Assembly: GCA_035272265.1 (NCBI GenBank)
Contig: DATEQV010000208.1
Span: 1-9,503, forward strand
Direction: 5' to 3'
Source of the DNA: Acidisphaera sp035272265
GTDB lineage: Bacteria; Pseudomonadota; Alphaproteobacteria; Acetobacterales; Acetobacteraceae
Length of the DNA stretch: 9,503 nt
Under the pieces are notes generated by a model. That model had not been told where the DNA came from. It did not search any database and saw only the letters and a list, made by a program, of their open reading frames with translations. Below, one piece after another: positions 1 through 6,588 of this stretch. Within the stretch, counting starts at the first letter, position 1, and each line of letters starts with the position of its first letter. A program made the position numbers and the translations under genes.

Positions 1-977
1 TTGTCGAACGGGCGGCGCAACTTCGCAGGCCGCTGGCATGGGCGCTCTCGCTCGCGCTGTTCGCGTTGTGTCTTGCGGCGCGGTTCGCGCTGGAGCCGTG
101 GATCTCGGCGATCCCGTTCATCACGTTCTTCCTCGCCGTCGCCGGGGCGGCGATTCTGGGTGGCTGGGGGCCGGCGCTGGTCGTGCTCGGCCTCTCGGTC
201 CTGAGCAGCTGGTTCTTTTTCCTGCCGCCCTATTGGTCCTTCAATTTCAAGACACCCGACACGTTCGTCATCATATTTGTCATCATCATCGTCAACCTCG
301 TCGAGATCGCGCTGATCAACGCATTGGTCAGTGCCGCGAGCCGCCTGCGCTCGGCCTCGCGGATGCAACAGACTCTGTTCCGCGAGCTGCAGCACCGGGT
401 CGCCAACAACATGCAGGTGGTGGCGTCGATCCTGCACCACGCGGGCCGCGGCCTGGACGATCCGGTGGCGGTGGACATGCTCGATGACGCGGAGGCCCGC
501 ATCATCGCGATGGCGCAGCTGCACCGCCGCCTCTATGAGCCCGACGCCTACACGAAGGGGCTGGCGCCGCTGCTGCAGGAGTTGCTCGCGGACCAGTTCC
601 AGGGCCTGCCGGTCACGGTCAGGCTCGACATCCGCCAGGAGGCTCCGTCGCTCAGCCAGATGACGGCGATCAGCCTGCTGGTGAGCGAGGCGGCGACCAA
701 CGCGGCCAAGCACGTCTTCCGCCCGGAGTACGGCACGTTGTTCGAGGTGTCCCTGGTCGACGGGGCGAACGGCCGGCTGCGCCTGCGCATCCACGACGAC
801 GGCCCGGGCATCGCACCGAAGGCGCCGGACATGCCGAAGGCGAGGGGCATGGGGATGGGCATCATGGAGGCGTTTGCCCGCCAGCTCGGCGGCAGCCTGA
901 CGGTCGAAAGCGGCAAAGGCACGACCTTGAGCGTGGAGTTCAGCCCCGACCGCGACGGCGCCGTCGCGCATGCGTGA
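1..977 (+). CDS. Membrane sensor histidine kinase, HisKA_2/HWE type with DUF4118-like sensor (5' truncated)
   Basis: The reading frame is open from base 3 to the TGA at 975-977, and its first hydrophobic helix (about 33-95) begins almost at the window edge, so the true start lies upstream. Three or four membrane segments come first; the Trp-Phe-Phe-Phe-Leu-Pro-Pro stretch near 210-230 resembles the DUF4118 sensor module of KdpD-like kinases. The phosphoacceptor motif ELQHRVANN follows, with its His codon at 393-395, typical of HisKA_2/HWE kinases. The ATPase domain shows an N box (SEAATNAAKH, about 684-713), a G1 box (DDGPGI, about 795-812) and a Gly-rich G2 segment (GMGMGI, about 846-863). 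Family knowledge: such kinases often phosphorylate stand-alone regulators, including PhyR of the general stress response. No response regulator is visible here, so the partner is unknown. Family assignment is firm; the signal sensed is not known. Confidence 0.88.
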   Translation, partial: VERAAQLRRPLAWALSLALFALCLAARFALEPWISAIPFITFFLAVAGAAILGGWGPALVVLGLSVLSSWFFFLPPYWSFNFKTPDTFVIIFVIIIVNLVEIALINALVSAASRLRSASRMQQTLFRELQHRVANNMQVVASILHHAGRGLDDPVAVDMLDDAEARIIAMAQLHRRLYEPDAYTKGLAPLLQELLADQFQGLPVTVRLDIRQEAPSLSQMTAISLLVSEAATNAAKHVFRPEYGTLFEVSLVDGANGRLRLRIHDDGPGIAPKAPDMPKARGMGMGIMEAFARQLGGSLTVESGKGTTLSVEFSPDRDGAVAHA

Positions 978-986
978 CCCCCCCGT

Positions 987-1009
987 GGCGCGGGTCCGTG
1001 ACCCGCGCC
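987..1009 (+). other. Perfect 9-bp hairpin after the kinase gene
   Basis: GGCGCGGGT (987-995) and ACCCGCGCC (1001-1009) are exact reverse complements around a 5-nt loop, starting 10 nt after the kinase stop codon. No T run follows, so it is not a classical intrinsic terminator. It may stabilise the 3' end of the kinase mRNA or assist termination. Confidence 0.5.
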
Positions 1010-1029
1010 GTGATCGTCCGTGGAGCGCG

Positions 1030-1054
1030 GCAACCTTGGGCAGGCGCCTCCGTT
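1030..1054 (+). promoter_or_regulatory. Candidate EcfG-type (general stress sigma factor) promoter of the CsbD gene
   Basis: GCAAC (1030-1034), 16 nt of spacer, then CGTT (1051-1054) matches the alphaproteobacterial sigma-EcfG consensus GGAAC-N16/17-CGTT with one mismatch in the -35 element. Transcription would start near 1060, leaving a leader of about 30 nt that contains the ribosome binding site at 1078-1084. CsbD-like genes are frequent members of this regulon, which supports the call. It rests on one short match and was not tested statistically. Confidence 0.5.
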
Positions 1055-1089
1055 GACTCCTCCGGCTAGCGATATTCAGGAGGACCGAG

Positions 1090-1275
1090 ATGGTCCACGA
1101 TCGCGTCGAAGGCGGGCTGAAGCGGGCCAAGGGTGCCGTGAAGGAAGGCGTCGGCAAGGTGACCGGCGACACCAAGACCCAGGCCGAGGGCAAGGCCGAC
1201 AAGGCCGAAGGCAAGGTCCAGAGCGCCGTTGGCGGCGCCAAGGACAAGGCCCGCGAGATGCTCGACAAGAGCTAA
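1090..1275 (+). CDS. CsbD family stress-response protein
   Basis: A 61-residue, highly charged, Lys/Ala/Gly-rich protein with the repeated pattern seen in CsbD (PF05532) proteins: KGAVKEGVGKVTGDTKTQAEG near residues 14-34 and a second KAEGKVQSAVGGAKDKA unit near 38-54. Length fits the family (about 60-70 aa). It has no signal peptide or membrane segment, so it should be cytosolic. The ATG at 1090 is preceded by a strong Shine-Dalgarno, CAGGAGGA at 1078-1084, with good spacing. The family is induced by general stress in many bacteria, but its molecular role is not established. It stands as its own transcription unit: an EcfG-like promoter lies upstream and a perfect terminator downstream, separating it from trpB. 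Confidence 0.9.
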   Translation: MVHDRVEGGLKRAKGAVKEGVGKVTGDTKTQAEGKADKAEGKVQSAVGGAKDKAREMLDKS

Positions 1276-1287
1276 TCCTGCGACCAT

Positions 1288-1309
1288 CGGCGGCCCCCGC
1301 GGGCTGCCG
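1288..1309 (+). other. Second hairpin between the CsbD gene and its terminator
   Basis: CGGCGGCCC (1288-1296) can pair with GGGCTGCCG (1301-1309), one G-T wobble, around a 4-nt loop. It sits 12 nt after the csbD-family stop codon and 10 nt before the terminator hairpin. Its role is unknown; it may protect the short mRNA 3' end or assist termination. Confidence 0.4.
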
Positions 1310-1319
1310 GGAACGATCG

Positions 1320-1348
1320 GGGCGCCGTGGCGACACGGCGCCCTTTTT
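1320..1348 (+). terminator. Rho-independent terminator of the CsbD gene
   Basis: A perfect 10-bp stem, GGGCGCCGTG (1320-1329) and CACGGCGCCC (1334-1343), encloses a GCGA tetraloop of the stable GNRA type and is followed directly by five T residues (1344-1348). It ends 71 nt before the trpB start and should isolate trpB from stress-driven read-through, so trpB probably has its own promoter in 1349-1410. No convincing sigma-70 promoter could be recognised there. Confidence 0.88.
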
Positions 1349-1402
1349 CGTGCGCGGCGTGCCGCGGCGTGACCCTCCGATCCGGACGCGCTAAGGAGCG
1401 GC

Positions 1403-1409
1403 GGAGGAG
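1403..1409 (+). promoter_or_regulatory. Ribosome binding site deciding the trpB start
   Basis: GGAGGAG at 1403-1409 lies 10 nt before GTG at 1420. A second purine-rich AAGGAG occurs at 1393-1398. These, plus the position of the terminator upstream, support GTG 1420 over the longer in-frame ATG-like start at 1327, which falls inside the terminator stem. Confidence 0.75.
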
Positions 1410-1419
1410 CACGAACGAC

Positions 1420-2637
1420 GTGAACAAGCCCCTGCTGAACACCTTGCGGTCCGGTCCCGACAAACGCGGCCGGTTCGGCGACTTCGGCGGCCGCTTCGTC
1501 GCCGAAACGCTGATGCCGTGCATCCTGGAACTCGAGCGCGCCTGGGATGAAGCGAAGGACGACCCGAACTACAAGGCCGAGCTGTCACACTACCTGAAGA
1601 CCTATATCGGCCGGCCAAGCCCGCTGTGGTTCGCCCGCCGCCTGACCGAGCACCTCGGCGGCGCGAAGGTCTACTTCAAGCGCGACGAGCTGAACCACAC
1701 CGGCAGCCACAAGGCCAACAACTGCATGGGCCAGATCCTGCTGGCCAAGCGGATGGGCAAGACGCGCATCATCGCCGAGACCGGCGCCGGCTCGCACGGT
1801 GTCGCGACCGCGACGATGTGCGCGCTGATGGGCCTGCCCTGCGTGATCTACATGGGCTCGACCGACATCGAGCGGCAGCAGCCGAACGTCTTTCGCATGA
1901 AGCTGCTCGGCGCCGAGGTGGTGCCGGTGACGTCGGGCGCCGGCACGCTGAAGGACGCGATGAACGACGCGCTGCGCGACTGGGTCGCGAACGTGCGTGA
2001 CACCTACTACCTGATCGGCACCGTCGCCGGCCCGCATCCGTATCCCGCGATGGTGCGCGACCTGCAGAAGGTGATCGGCGAGGAAGCGCGCGCGCAGATG
2101 CAGGAAGCCGAGGGCCGCCTGCCCGACGCGTGCGTCGCCTGCGTCGGCGGCGGTTCGAACGCGATGGGCCTGTTCCATCCGTTTCTCGACGACAGCACGG
2201 TGCGGCTGATCGGCGTCGAGGCGGCCGGTCACGGCCTGGACACCGACGCGCACGCCGCCGCGCTGTCGGGCGGGCGTCCCGGCGTGCTGCACGGCAACCG
2301 CACCTACCTGCTGCAGGACGACGACGGGCAGATCCAGGAAGCGCACTCGATCAGCGCCGGCCTCGACTATCCGGGCGTCGGGCCGGAGCACTCCTGGCTG
2401 CACGAGATCGGCCGCGTGGAATACGTCGCGGCAACCGACGACGAGGCGGTGGCGGCCTTCCAGCTTTGCACGCGCACCGAAGGGATCATCCCGGCACTCG
2501 AGCCGGCGCACGCGCTCGCGCACGTCATCAAGCTCGCGCCGACGCTGAGCCGCGACTCCATCATCCTGATGAACATGTGCGGGCGCGGCGACAAGGACAT
2601 GGGCACCGTCGCCAAGCACCTGGGCATGCAGCTGTGA
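1420..2637 (+). CDS. trpB: Tryptophan synthase beta chain
   Basis: Condenses indole with L-serine to give L-tryptophan using pyridoxal phosphate; it works in the cytosol as an alpha2-beta2 complex with TrpA, encoded next. From GTG 1420 the protein has 405 residues, normal for TrpB. Visible signatures: the PLP Schiff-base Lys98 in HTGSHKANN, catalytic Glu120 in ETGAGSHG, and the PLP phosphate loop GGGSNAMG at 243-250. These correspond to Salmonella Lys87, Glu109 and 232-235 with a constant offset of 11. The C-terminal loop reads CGRGDKD, with Cys387 where enteric enzymes have Ser (Salmonella Ser377). The stop codon overlaps the trpA start by 4 nt. No trpF is seen immediately upstream, where it often lies in Alphaproteobacteria; the CsbD gene and kinase are there instead. 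Confidence 0.97.
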   Translation: MNKPLLNTLRSGPDKRGRFGDFGGRFVAETLMPCILELERAWDEAKDDPNYKAELSHYLKTYIGRPSPLWFARRLTEHLGGAKVYFKRDELNHTGSHKANNCMGQILLAKRMGKTRIIAETGAGSHGVATATMCALMGLPCVIYMGSTDIERQQPNVFRMKLLGAEVVPVTSGAGTLKDAMNDALRDWVANVRDTYYLIGTVAGPHPYPAMVRDLQKVIGEEARAQMQEAEGRLPDACVACVGGGSNAMGLFHPFLDDSTVRLIGVEAAGHGLDTDAHAAALSGGRPGVLHGNRTYLLQDDDGQIQEAHSISAGLDYPGVGPEHSWLHEIGRVEYVAATDDEAVAAFQLCTRTEGIIPALEPAHALAHVIKLAPTLSRDSIILMNMCGRGDKDMGTVAKHLGMQL

Positions 2638-3464
2638 GCCGCATCGCCACGCGCTTCGCCAGCCTGCGCCGCGAGGGCAGGGGCGCCCTGATCCCGTTCG
2701 TGGAGGCGTACGATCCCGATCCGGCCACCAGTGCTGCGCTGCTGCGCGGACTGCCTGCGGCGGGGGCGGACCTGATCGAGATCGGCATGCCGTTCACCGA
2801 TCCGATGGCGGACGGGCCGACGATCCAGGCCGCCGGCCAGCGCGCGCTCCGCGCTGGCGCGAAGATGGCGCTGACGCTCGCGATGGTGCGCGACTTCCGG
2901 CGCGAGGACGATGCGACGCCCATCGTGCTGATGGGCTACCTGAACCCGATCCTAAGCTACGGTCCGAAGCGTTTCTGCGACGATGCCGCGGCGGCCGGCG
3001 TGGATGGGCTGATCGTCGTCGACCTGCCCACCGAGGAATCGGACCTGATGCTGCCGTTCGCCAACGCCAACGGGCTCGATTTCATCCGCCTCGTAGCGCC
3101 CACGACGGACGACGCGCGGCTGCCTGTGGTGCTGCGCGGCAGCTCCGGCTTCGTCTATTACGTCTCGATCACCGGCATCACCGGCACGCGTACCGCGAGC
3201 GTCGACGAGCTGGCGAACGCCATCCCGCGCATCCGCCGCTTCACCGACCTGCCGATCGCCGTCGGCTTCGGCGTGCGTTCGCCCGCGCAGGCGGCGGCGG
3301 CCGTGCGCGCGGCGGACGGCGCGGTGGTGGCGTCGAAGCTGATCGACACCATGGTCGCCACGCTCGACGCGAACGGCCACGCGACCGAATCGACCGTTCC
3401 CACCGTACTCGCCGAGGTACGTCAGTTGGCAGAAGGCGTGCGCACAGCCCGAGTGCCGGCATGA
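2634..3464 (+). CDS. trpA: Tryptophan synthase alpha chain
   Basis: Cleaves indole-3-glycerol phosphate to indole and glyceraldehyde 3-phosphate, passing indole to TrpB through the tunnel of the complex. The 276-residue TIM-barrel protein has catalytic Glu49 (in IEIGMPF) and Asp60 (in DPMADGP), Tyr175, the loop-6 segment SITGITGT with Thr183, and GFGV at 211-214; numbering matches the Salmonella enzyme. The GTG start at 2634 overlaps the trpB stop as GTGA, and no Shine-Dalgarno is evident, suggesting translational coupling. Two conserved loops are unusual: the stretch normally reading like AGDP is AYDP (Tyr26), and the phosphate-binding segment usually like VVVGSA reads AVVASK (Ala233, Lys235). 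Function as TrpA is still strongly supported by the catalytic residues and by trpB. Confidence 0.96.
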   Translation: MSRIATRFASLRREGRGALIPFVEAYDPDPATSAALLRGLPAAGADLIEIGMPFTDPMADGPTIQAAGQRALRAGAKMALTLAMVRDFRREDDATPIVLMGYLNPILSYGPKRFCDDAAAAGVDGLIVVDLPTEESDLMLPFANANGLDFIRLVAPTTDDARLPVVLRGSSGFVYYVSITGITGTRTASVDELANAIPRIRRFTDLPIAVGFGVRSPAQAAAAVRAADGAVVASKLIDTMVATLDANGHATESTVPTVLAEVRQLAEGVRTARVPA

Positions 3465-3613
3465 GTCCTCAGATCGAAGAAATCGCACTTTCGTATTTGC
3501 GCCGCTTGGACGCAGAGCTCGATCGGGTGATCGAGGACCTCGCGGAGATCAAGCGACGAATGACTGCAATCGAGCGGCATGTGGACGACATGCTGAACCT
3601 GGTTCGGACATGA
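3461..3613 (+). CDS. 50-aa predicted coiled-coil protein embedded between trpA and accD
   Basis: ATG at 3461 overlaps the trpA stop as ATGA, and its TGA at 3611-3613 overlaps the accD ATG, again as ATGA; the two exact overlaps make a chance reading frame unlikely. The product is strongly amphipathic: Leu13, Leu16, Leu20, Val23, Leu27, Ile30, Met34, Ile37, Val41, Met44 and Val48 follow a perfect 3-4 heptad spacing, so nearly the whole chain after residue 12 should form one coiled-coil helix, probably a dimer or a partner-binding helix. It has no signal peptide, membrane segment or cysteine. Base composition differs from its neighbours: 84 of 153 bases are G or C (55%) and about 68% of codons end in G or C. 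The function is not recognised. It may be a late insertion into the operon, an interaction partner of a neighbouring enzyme, or mainly a translational coupler. Confidence 0.75.
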   Translation: MSPQIEEIALSYLRRLDAELDRVIEDLAEIKRRMTAIERHVDDMLNLVRT

Positions 3614-4500
3614 GCTGGCTCACCGAATACGTCCGCCCGAAGGTCCGCTCGCTGTTCGTGCGGCGGGAGGTGCCGGACAACCTCTGGCACCAGTGCCCGG
3701 CCTGCCAGCAGATGATCTTCCACACCGACCTGGCCAAGCACCAGAAGGTGTGCCCGCATTGCGGCCACCACATGCGTGTGAGCGCCGAGGAGCGGCTCGC
3801 CTGGACCCTCGACGAGGGCTACACCCGCATCGAACTCCCCAAGGCGCCCATCGATCCGCTGCGGTTCCGCGACCAGAAGCGCTACACCGACCGGCTGAAG
3901 GAAGCGCGCGACACCACGCATCTCGATGACGCGCTGGTGGTCGCGCACGGCACGATCGACGGCCATCGCGCGGTCGTCGCCGCGATGGAATTCGAGTTCA
4001 TGGCCGGCTCGATGGGCGCCTCGGTGGGCGAGGGCCTGATCGCCGCCGCCCGCCTCGCCGTGCTGCAGGAGGCGCCGCTGATCGTCGTCACCGCGTCGGG
4101 CGGCGCGCGCATGCAGGAGGGCGCGATCAGCCTGATGCAGATGGTGCGCACCACGATCGCCACACGGCTCGTGAAGGAAGCCGGCCTGCCGTACATCGTC
4201 GTGCTGACCGACCCCACGACCGGCGGCGTCACCGCGAGCTTCGCGATGCTCGGCGACATCCAGATCGCCGAGCCGGGCGCGCTCATCGGCTTCGCCGGCG
4301 CGCGCGTCATCGAGCAGACGGTGCGCGAGAAACTGCCCGACGGCTTCCAGCGCGCCGAGTACCTGCACGCGCACGGCATCGTCGACATGGTCGTGCCGCG
4401 CACCGACCTGAAGCCCACCCTCGCCCGGCTGATCGGCCTGATCCGCCAGCCGGCGCCGCCGCCGCCGCAGGACGCCGCCCTACAGCAGGACGCGGCTTGA
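3610..4500 (+). CDS. accD: Acetyl-CoA carboxylase carboxyltransferase subunit beta
   Basis: With AccA it forms the carboxyltransferase that moves the carboxyl group from biotin on AccB to acetyl-CoA, making malonyl-CoA for fatty acid synthesis. The 296-residue protein carries the N-terminal zinc ribbon, CPAC (Cys29, Cys32) and CPHC (Cys48, Cys51) separated by 15 residues, then the crotonase-fold domain with SGGARMQEG (163-171), PTTGGV (202-207) and IGFAG (226-230), which form the acyl-CoA and biotin sites. The C terminus ends in a Pro/Ala/Gln-rich tail. The start overlaps the 50-aa gene as ATGA and the stop overlaps folC as TTGA. The trpA-accD-folC linkage is common in Proteobacteria, so only the small insert is unusual. 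Confidence 0.97.
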   Translation: MSWLTEYVRPKVRSLFVRREVPDNLWHQCPACQQMIFHTDLAKHQKVCPHCGHHMRVSAEERLAWTLDEGYTRIELPKAPIDPLRFRDQKRYTDRLKEARDTTHLDDALVVAHGTIDGHRAVVAAMEFEFMAGSMGASVGEGLIAAARLAVLQEAPLIVVTASGGARMQEGAISLMQMVRTTIATRLVKEAGLPYIVVLTDPTTGGVTASFAMLGDIQIAEPGALIGFAGARVIEQTVREKLPDGFQRAEYLHAHGIVDMVVPRTDLKPTLARLIGLIRQPAPPPPQDAALQQDAA

Positions 4501-5765
4501 GCGGACGCATCGACGGCATCGTCGCGCGGCTGCAGAGCCTGCATCCGCGGCTGATCGACCTGACGCTCGACCGGCTGCGCGTGCTGCTCGACAAGCTCGG
4601 CAGCCCGCACGAACGCCTGCCGCCGGTGATCCACGTCGCCGGCACCAACGGCAAGGGCAGCACCTGCGCGTTCGTGCGCGCGATCGGCGAACAGGCCGGG
4701 ATGCGCGTGCACGTCTACACGTCGCCGCATCTCGTGCGCTTCAACGAACGCATCCGCCTCGCCGGCGCGCTGGTCCCCGACGAGGCGCTGGAAGTCGCGC
4801 TGGAGGAGGTCGAACGGATCAACGCCGGCGCGCCGATCACCGTCTTCGAGGTCATCACCGCGGTCGCCCTCCATTTGTTCGCGCAGGTGCCGGCGGAATT
4901 GTGCGTGCTGGAGGTCGGCCTCGGCGGCCGCGGCGACGCGACCAACGTGATCGACCGTCCCGCCGCCTGCGCGATCACCTCGATCTCGCTCGATCACCGC
5001 GAGATGCTCGGCGAGACGGTCGAGGTCATCGCCGGCGAGAAGGCCGGCATCATCAAGCCGGGCGTCCCGTGCGTCACCGGCGCGCAACCGCCTTCGGTGC
5101 TGGCCATGCTCGACGCGCAGACCGCCGCGCACCGCGCGATGTTGGCCGCCCGCGACCGCGACTGGCGCCTGATCCAACGCACCGACGGCGTGAGCTTCGA
5201 AGACGCCGCCGGCACCCTCGATCTGCCGCGCCCATCACTGCCCGGGGCGCATCAGTTCGACAACGCCGGCATCGCCGTCGCCGCCTTGCGCGCCGCCCGC
5301 CTCGGCATCCCGCCGGCCGCCTTCGCCCGCGGGCTGGCCACCGCCGAGTGGCCCGGACGGCTGCAGCGTCTGCACGGCCGCCTCGCCGCGTCGCTCCCCC
5401 TGGACTGGGAACTCTGGCTCGACGGCGGCCACAACCCCGGCGCGTCCGCGGCGCTCGCCGCGCATCTCGCCGGCTGGAAGGACCGCACGCTGCACCTCCT
5501 CGTCGGCATGAAGCAGTCCAAGGACAGCGCCGGCTTCCTCCGCCCGTTGCTGCCCCACGCCGACGCGGTCTGGGCCGTGCGCGAGCCCGGCCAGCACCAA
5601 GGCATGGCGCCGGAAGACATCGCCGAGGCGTCTTGCGGCATCGCTGTTCCCGTCGGCACCGTCGCCGACGCGCTCGCCCGCGTTGCGGCGTCTCCGGGTC
5701 CGGGACGCGCCCTGATCTGCGGCAGCCTGTATCTCGCCGGCGAGGTACTGAAGGCCGACGCCTGA
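4497..5765 (+). CDS. folC: Bifunctional folylpolyglutamate synthase/dihydrofolate synthase
   Basis: Joins glutamate to dihydropteroate and lengthens the gamma-glutamyl tail of folates, using ATP. The 422-residue Mur-ligase-family protein shows the P loop AGTNGKGST (48-56), the folate-loop motif SPHLVRFNERI (76-86), LEVGLGGRGDATN (138-150), SLDHREMLGET (164-174), EKAGIIKPG (181-189, whose Lys182 matches the usual carbamylated lysine region) and HNPGA (312-316) in the C-terminal domain. The TTG start at 4497 overlaps the accD stop as TTGA, and the protein aligns with the family from its first residues, so this rare start codon is favoured. It is the last gene of the operon. In many Alphaproteobacteria thioredoxin follows folC; here a signalling gene pair follows instead. 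Confidence 0.95.
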   Translation: MSGRIDGIVARLQSLHPRLIDLTLDRLRVLLDKLGSPHERLPPVIHVAGTNGKGSTCAFVRAIGEQAGMRVHVYTSPHLVRFNERIRLAGALVPDEALEVALEEVERINAGAPITVFEVITAVALHLFAQVPAELCVLEVGLGGRGDATNVIDRPAACAITSISLDHREMLGETVEVIAGEKAGIIKPGVPCVTGAQPPSVLAMLDAQTAAHRAMLAARDRDWRLIQRTDGVSFEDAAGTLDLPRPSLPGAHQFDNAGIAVAALRAARLGIPPAAFARGLATAEWPGRLQRLHGRLAASLPLDWELWLDGGHNPGASAALAAHLAGWKDRTLHLLVGMKQSKDSAGFLRPLLPHADAVWAVREPGQHQGMAPEDIAEASCGIAVPVGTVADALARVAASPGPGRALICGSLYLAGEVLKADA

Positions 5766-5910
5766 CCCATGCGCCCTCACGGCGCAACACCTCGTAACGT
5801 TGCCGCCATTTCGCCGCATACCCGGAGGTGAGATACTTCATAGCCGGCGGCCGCTTCGGGGCCGATACCGCGGCGGCACCTGCGCGGGGGCCGGCAACAG
5901 GGGATCGCGT
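5766..5910 (+). other. Intergenic region between folC and the signalling pair
   Basis: These 145 nt hold a short 6-bp hairpin (TGCGCC at 5770-5775 with GGCGCA at 5781-5786) just after folC, without a T run, and further GC-rich inverted segments near 5844-5880. A promoter for the secreted-protein gene is expected here, but no sequence fits a known consensus well enough to name. Confidence 0.3.
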
Positions 5911-6570
5911 ATGAACCGCATGTCAGTGGCTCTCGTCTTGCTCGCGGCGCCGATGTCGCTGTCGGCGGCACTCGCCGCCGACAAGCCCGCGGCGATGATC
6001 GAGAGCGTCACCCCGGCCGCGCCGGGCCTGAACACCATGGACTACCTGCAACCCGGCCGGACGATCACGCTGCCCGACGGTGCGACGCTGGTGCTCGACT
6101 ATCTCGGCTCCTGCATCCATGAAACCATCACCGGCGGCACGGTGCATGTCGGCACCGACCAGAGCCAGGTCGAGCACGGCAAGGTCGTCCGCAGCCAGGT
6201 CGATTGCGACGGCTCGGACCTGCAACTGTCGGCGGCCCAGTCCGATGCCGGCGGGGTGGCGGTCTATCGCACGCTGGCGCCTCCCACCGCGCCGACGCTG
6301 ACGGTGAGCGCGACGATGCCCGTGGTCGTGACCCCCGGCATGGCGTCCGTGACGCTGCAGCGGGTCGATGCCAACGAGCCGTCGGTCGATCTCGGCCCGC
6401 CGTCTCCGTCCGGCACGCGCTGGACGATCGATTTCGCCCGGGTCGGCCGCTCCCTGGCGCCCGGCGGCGTCTATCGCCTGACGCAGGGCAACCGCGTCCT
6501 GGTCTTCAAGGTCGATCCGCAGGCGCAAGGCGGAAGCCTGCCCCTGGTGCAGCGCCTGCTCCCGCTCTGA
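5911..6570 (+). CDS. Secreted protein of unknown function paired with a CHASE2 cyclase
   Basis: ATG 5911 is chosen over an upstream in-frame start at 5800 because it begins directly with a signal peptide: a short basic end, a hydrophobic core to residue 19 and an Ala-Leu-Ala cleavage site after residue 22. A weak AGGGGA (5899-5904) lies upstream. The mature protein of about 197 residues should be periplasmic. It has a beta-rich look, with GRTITLPDGATLVLDYLGS at 49-67 and GGTVHVG at 75-81, faintly resembling FecR-type ligand domains, and two cysteines (Cys68, Cys99) that could form a disulfide. A C-terminal part (about 171-204) ends in a segment RVLVFKVDP. It sits 18 nt upstream of the cyclase gene in the same orientation, so the two are probably co-transcribed; binding to the periplasmic CHASE2 domain is my inference. 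No characterised family could be named. Confidence 0.75.
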   Translation: MNRMSVALVLLAAPMSLSAALAADKPAAMIESVTPAAPGLNTMDYLQPGRTITLPDGATLVLDYLGSCIHETITGGTVHVGTDQSQVEHGKVVRSQVDCDGSDLQLSAAQSDAGGVAVYRTLAPPTAPTLTVSATMPVVVTPGMASVTLQRVDANEPSVDLGPPSPSGTRWTIDFARVGRSLAPGGVYRLTQGNRVLVFKVDPQAQGGSLPLVQRLLPL

Positions 6571-6588
6571 CCGCGGCCGCGCGCGCGG

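Noticed and set aside
1053..1076. Sigma-70-like TTGACT and GATATT before the CsbD gene
   Set aside because: The spacer is only 12 nt, and the -10 element would abut the ribosome binding site, leaving no usable leader.
1327..1419. In-frame extension of trpB to a start at 1327
   Set aside because: The extra 31 residues overlap the terminator hairpin and look like random Arg-rich translation; a strong ribosome binding site precedes GTG 1420, where TrpB similarity begins.
1349..1419. Trp attenuator or leader peptide before trpB
   Set aside because: No short frame with tandem Trp codons and no alternative pairing that would disrupt the terminator was found; the terminator is better explained by the CsbD gene.
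2574..2600. Cys387 in the CGRGDKD loop of TrpB as a novelty
   Set aside because: Cys at this position is, as far as I recall, common in alphaproteobacterial TrpB, so it is a lineage marker, not an anomaly.
1585..2619. Long antisense frame opposite trpB, and similar long frames opposite trpA, accD, folC and the cyclase
   Set aside because: High GC produces long stop-free shadow frames; their products are Arg/Ala/His-rich with no recognisable domain, and the sense strands encode clear enzymes.
4901..5797. Second long plus-strand frame overlapping folC
   Set aside because: It is a frame-shifted shadow of folC with an extreme Arg content and no domain.
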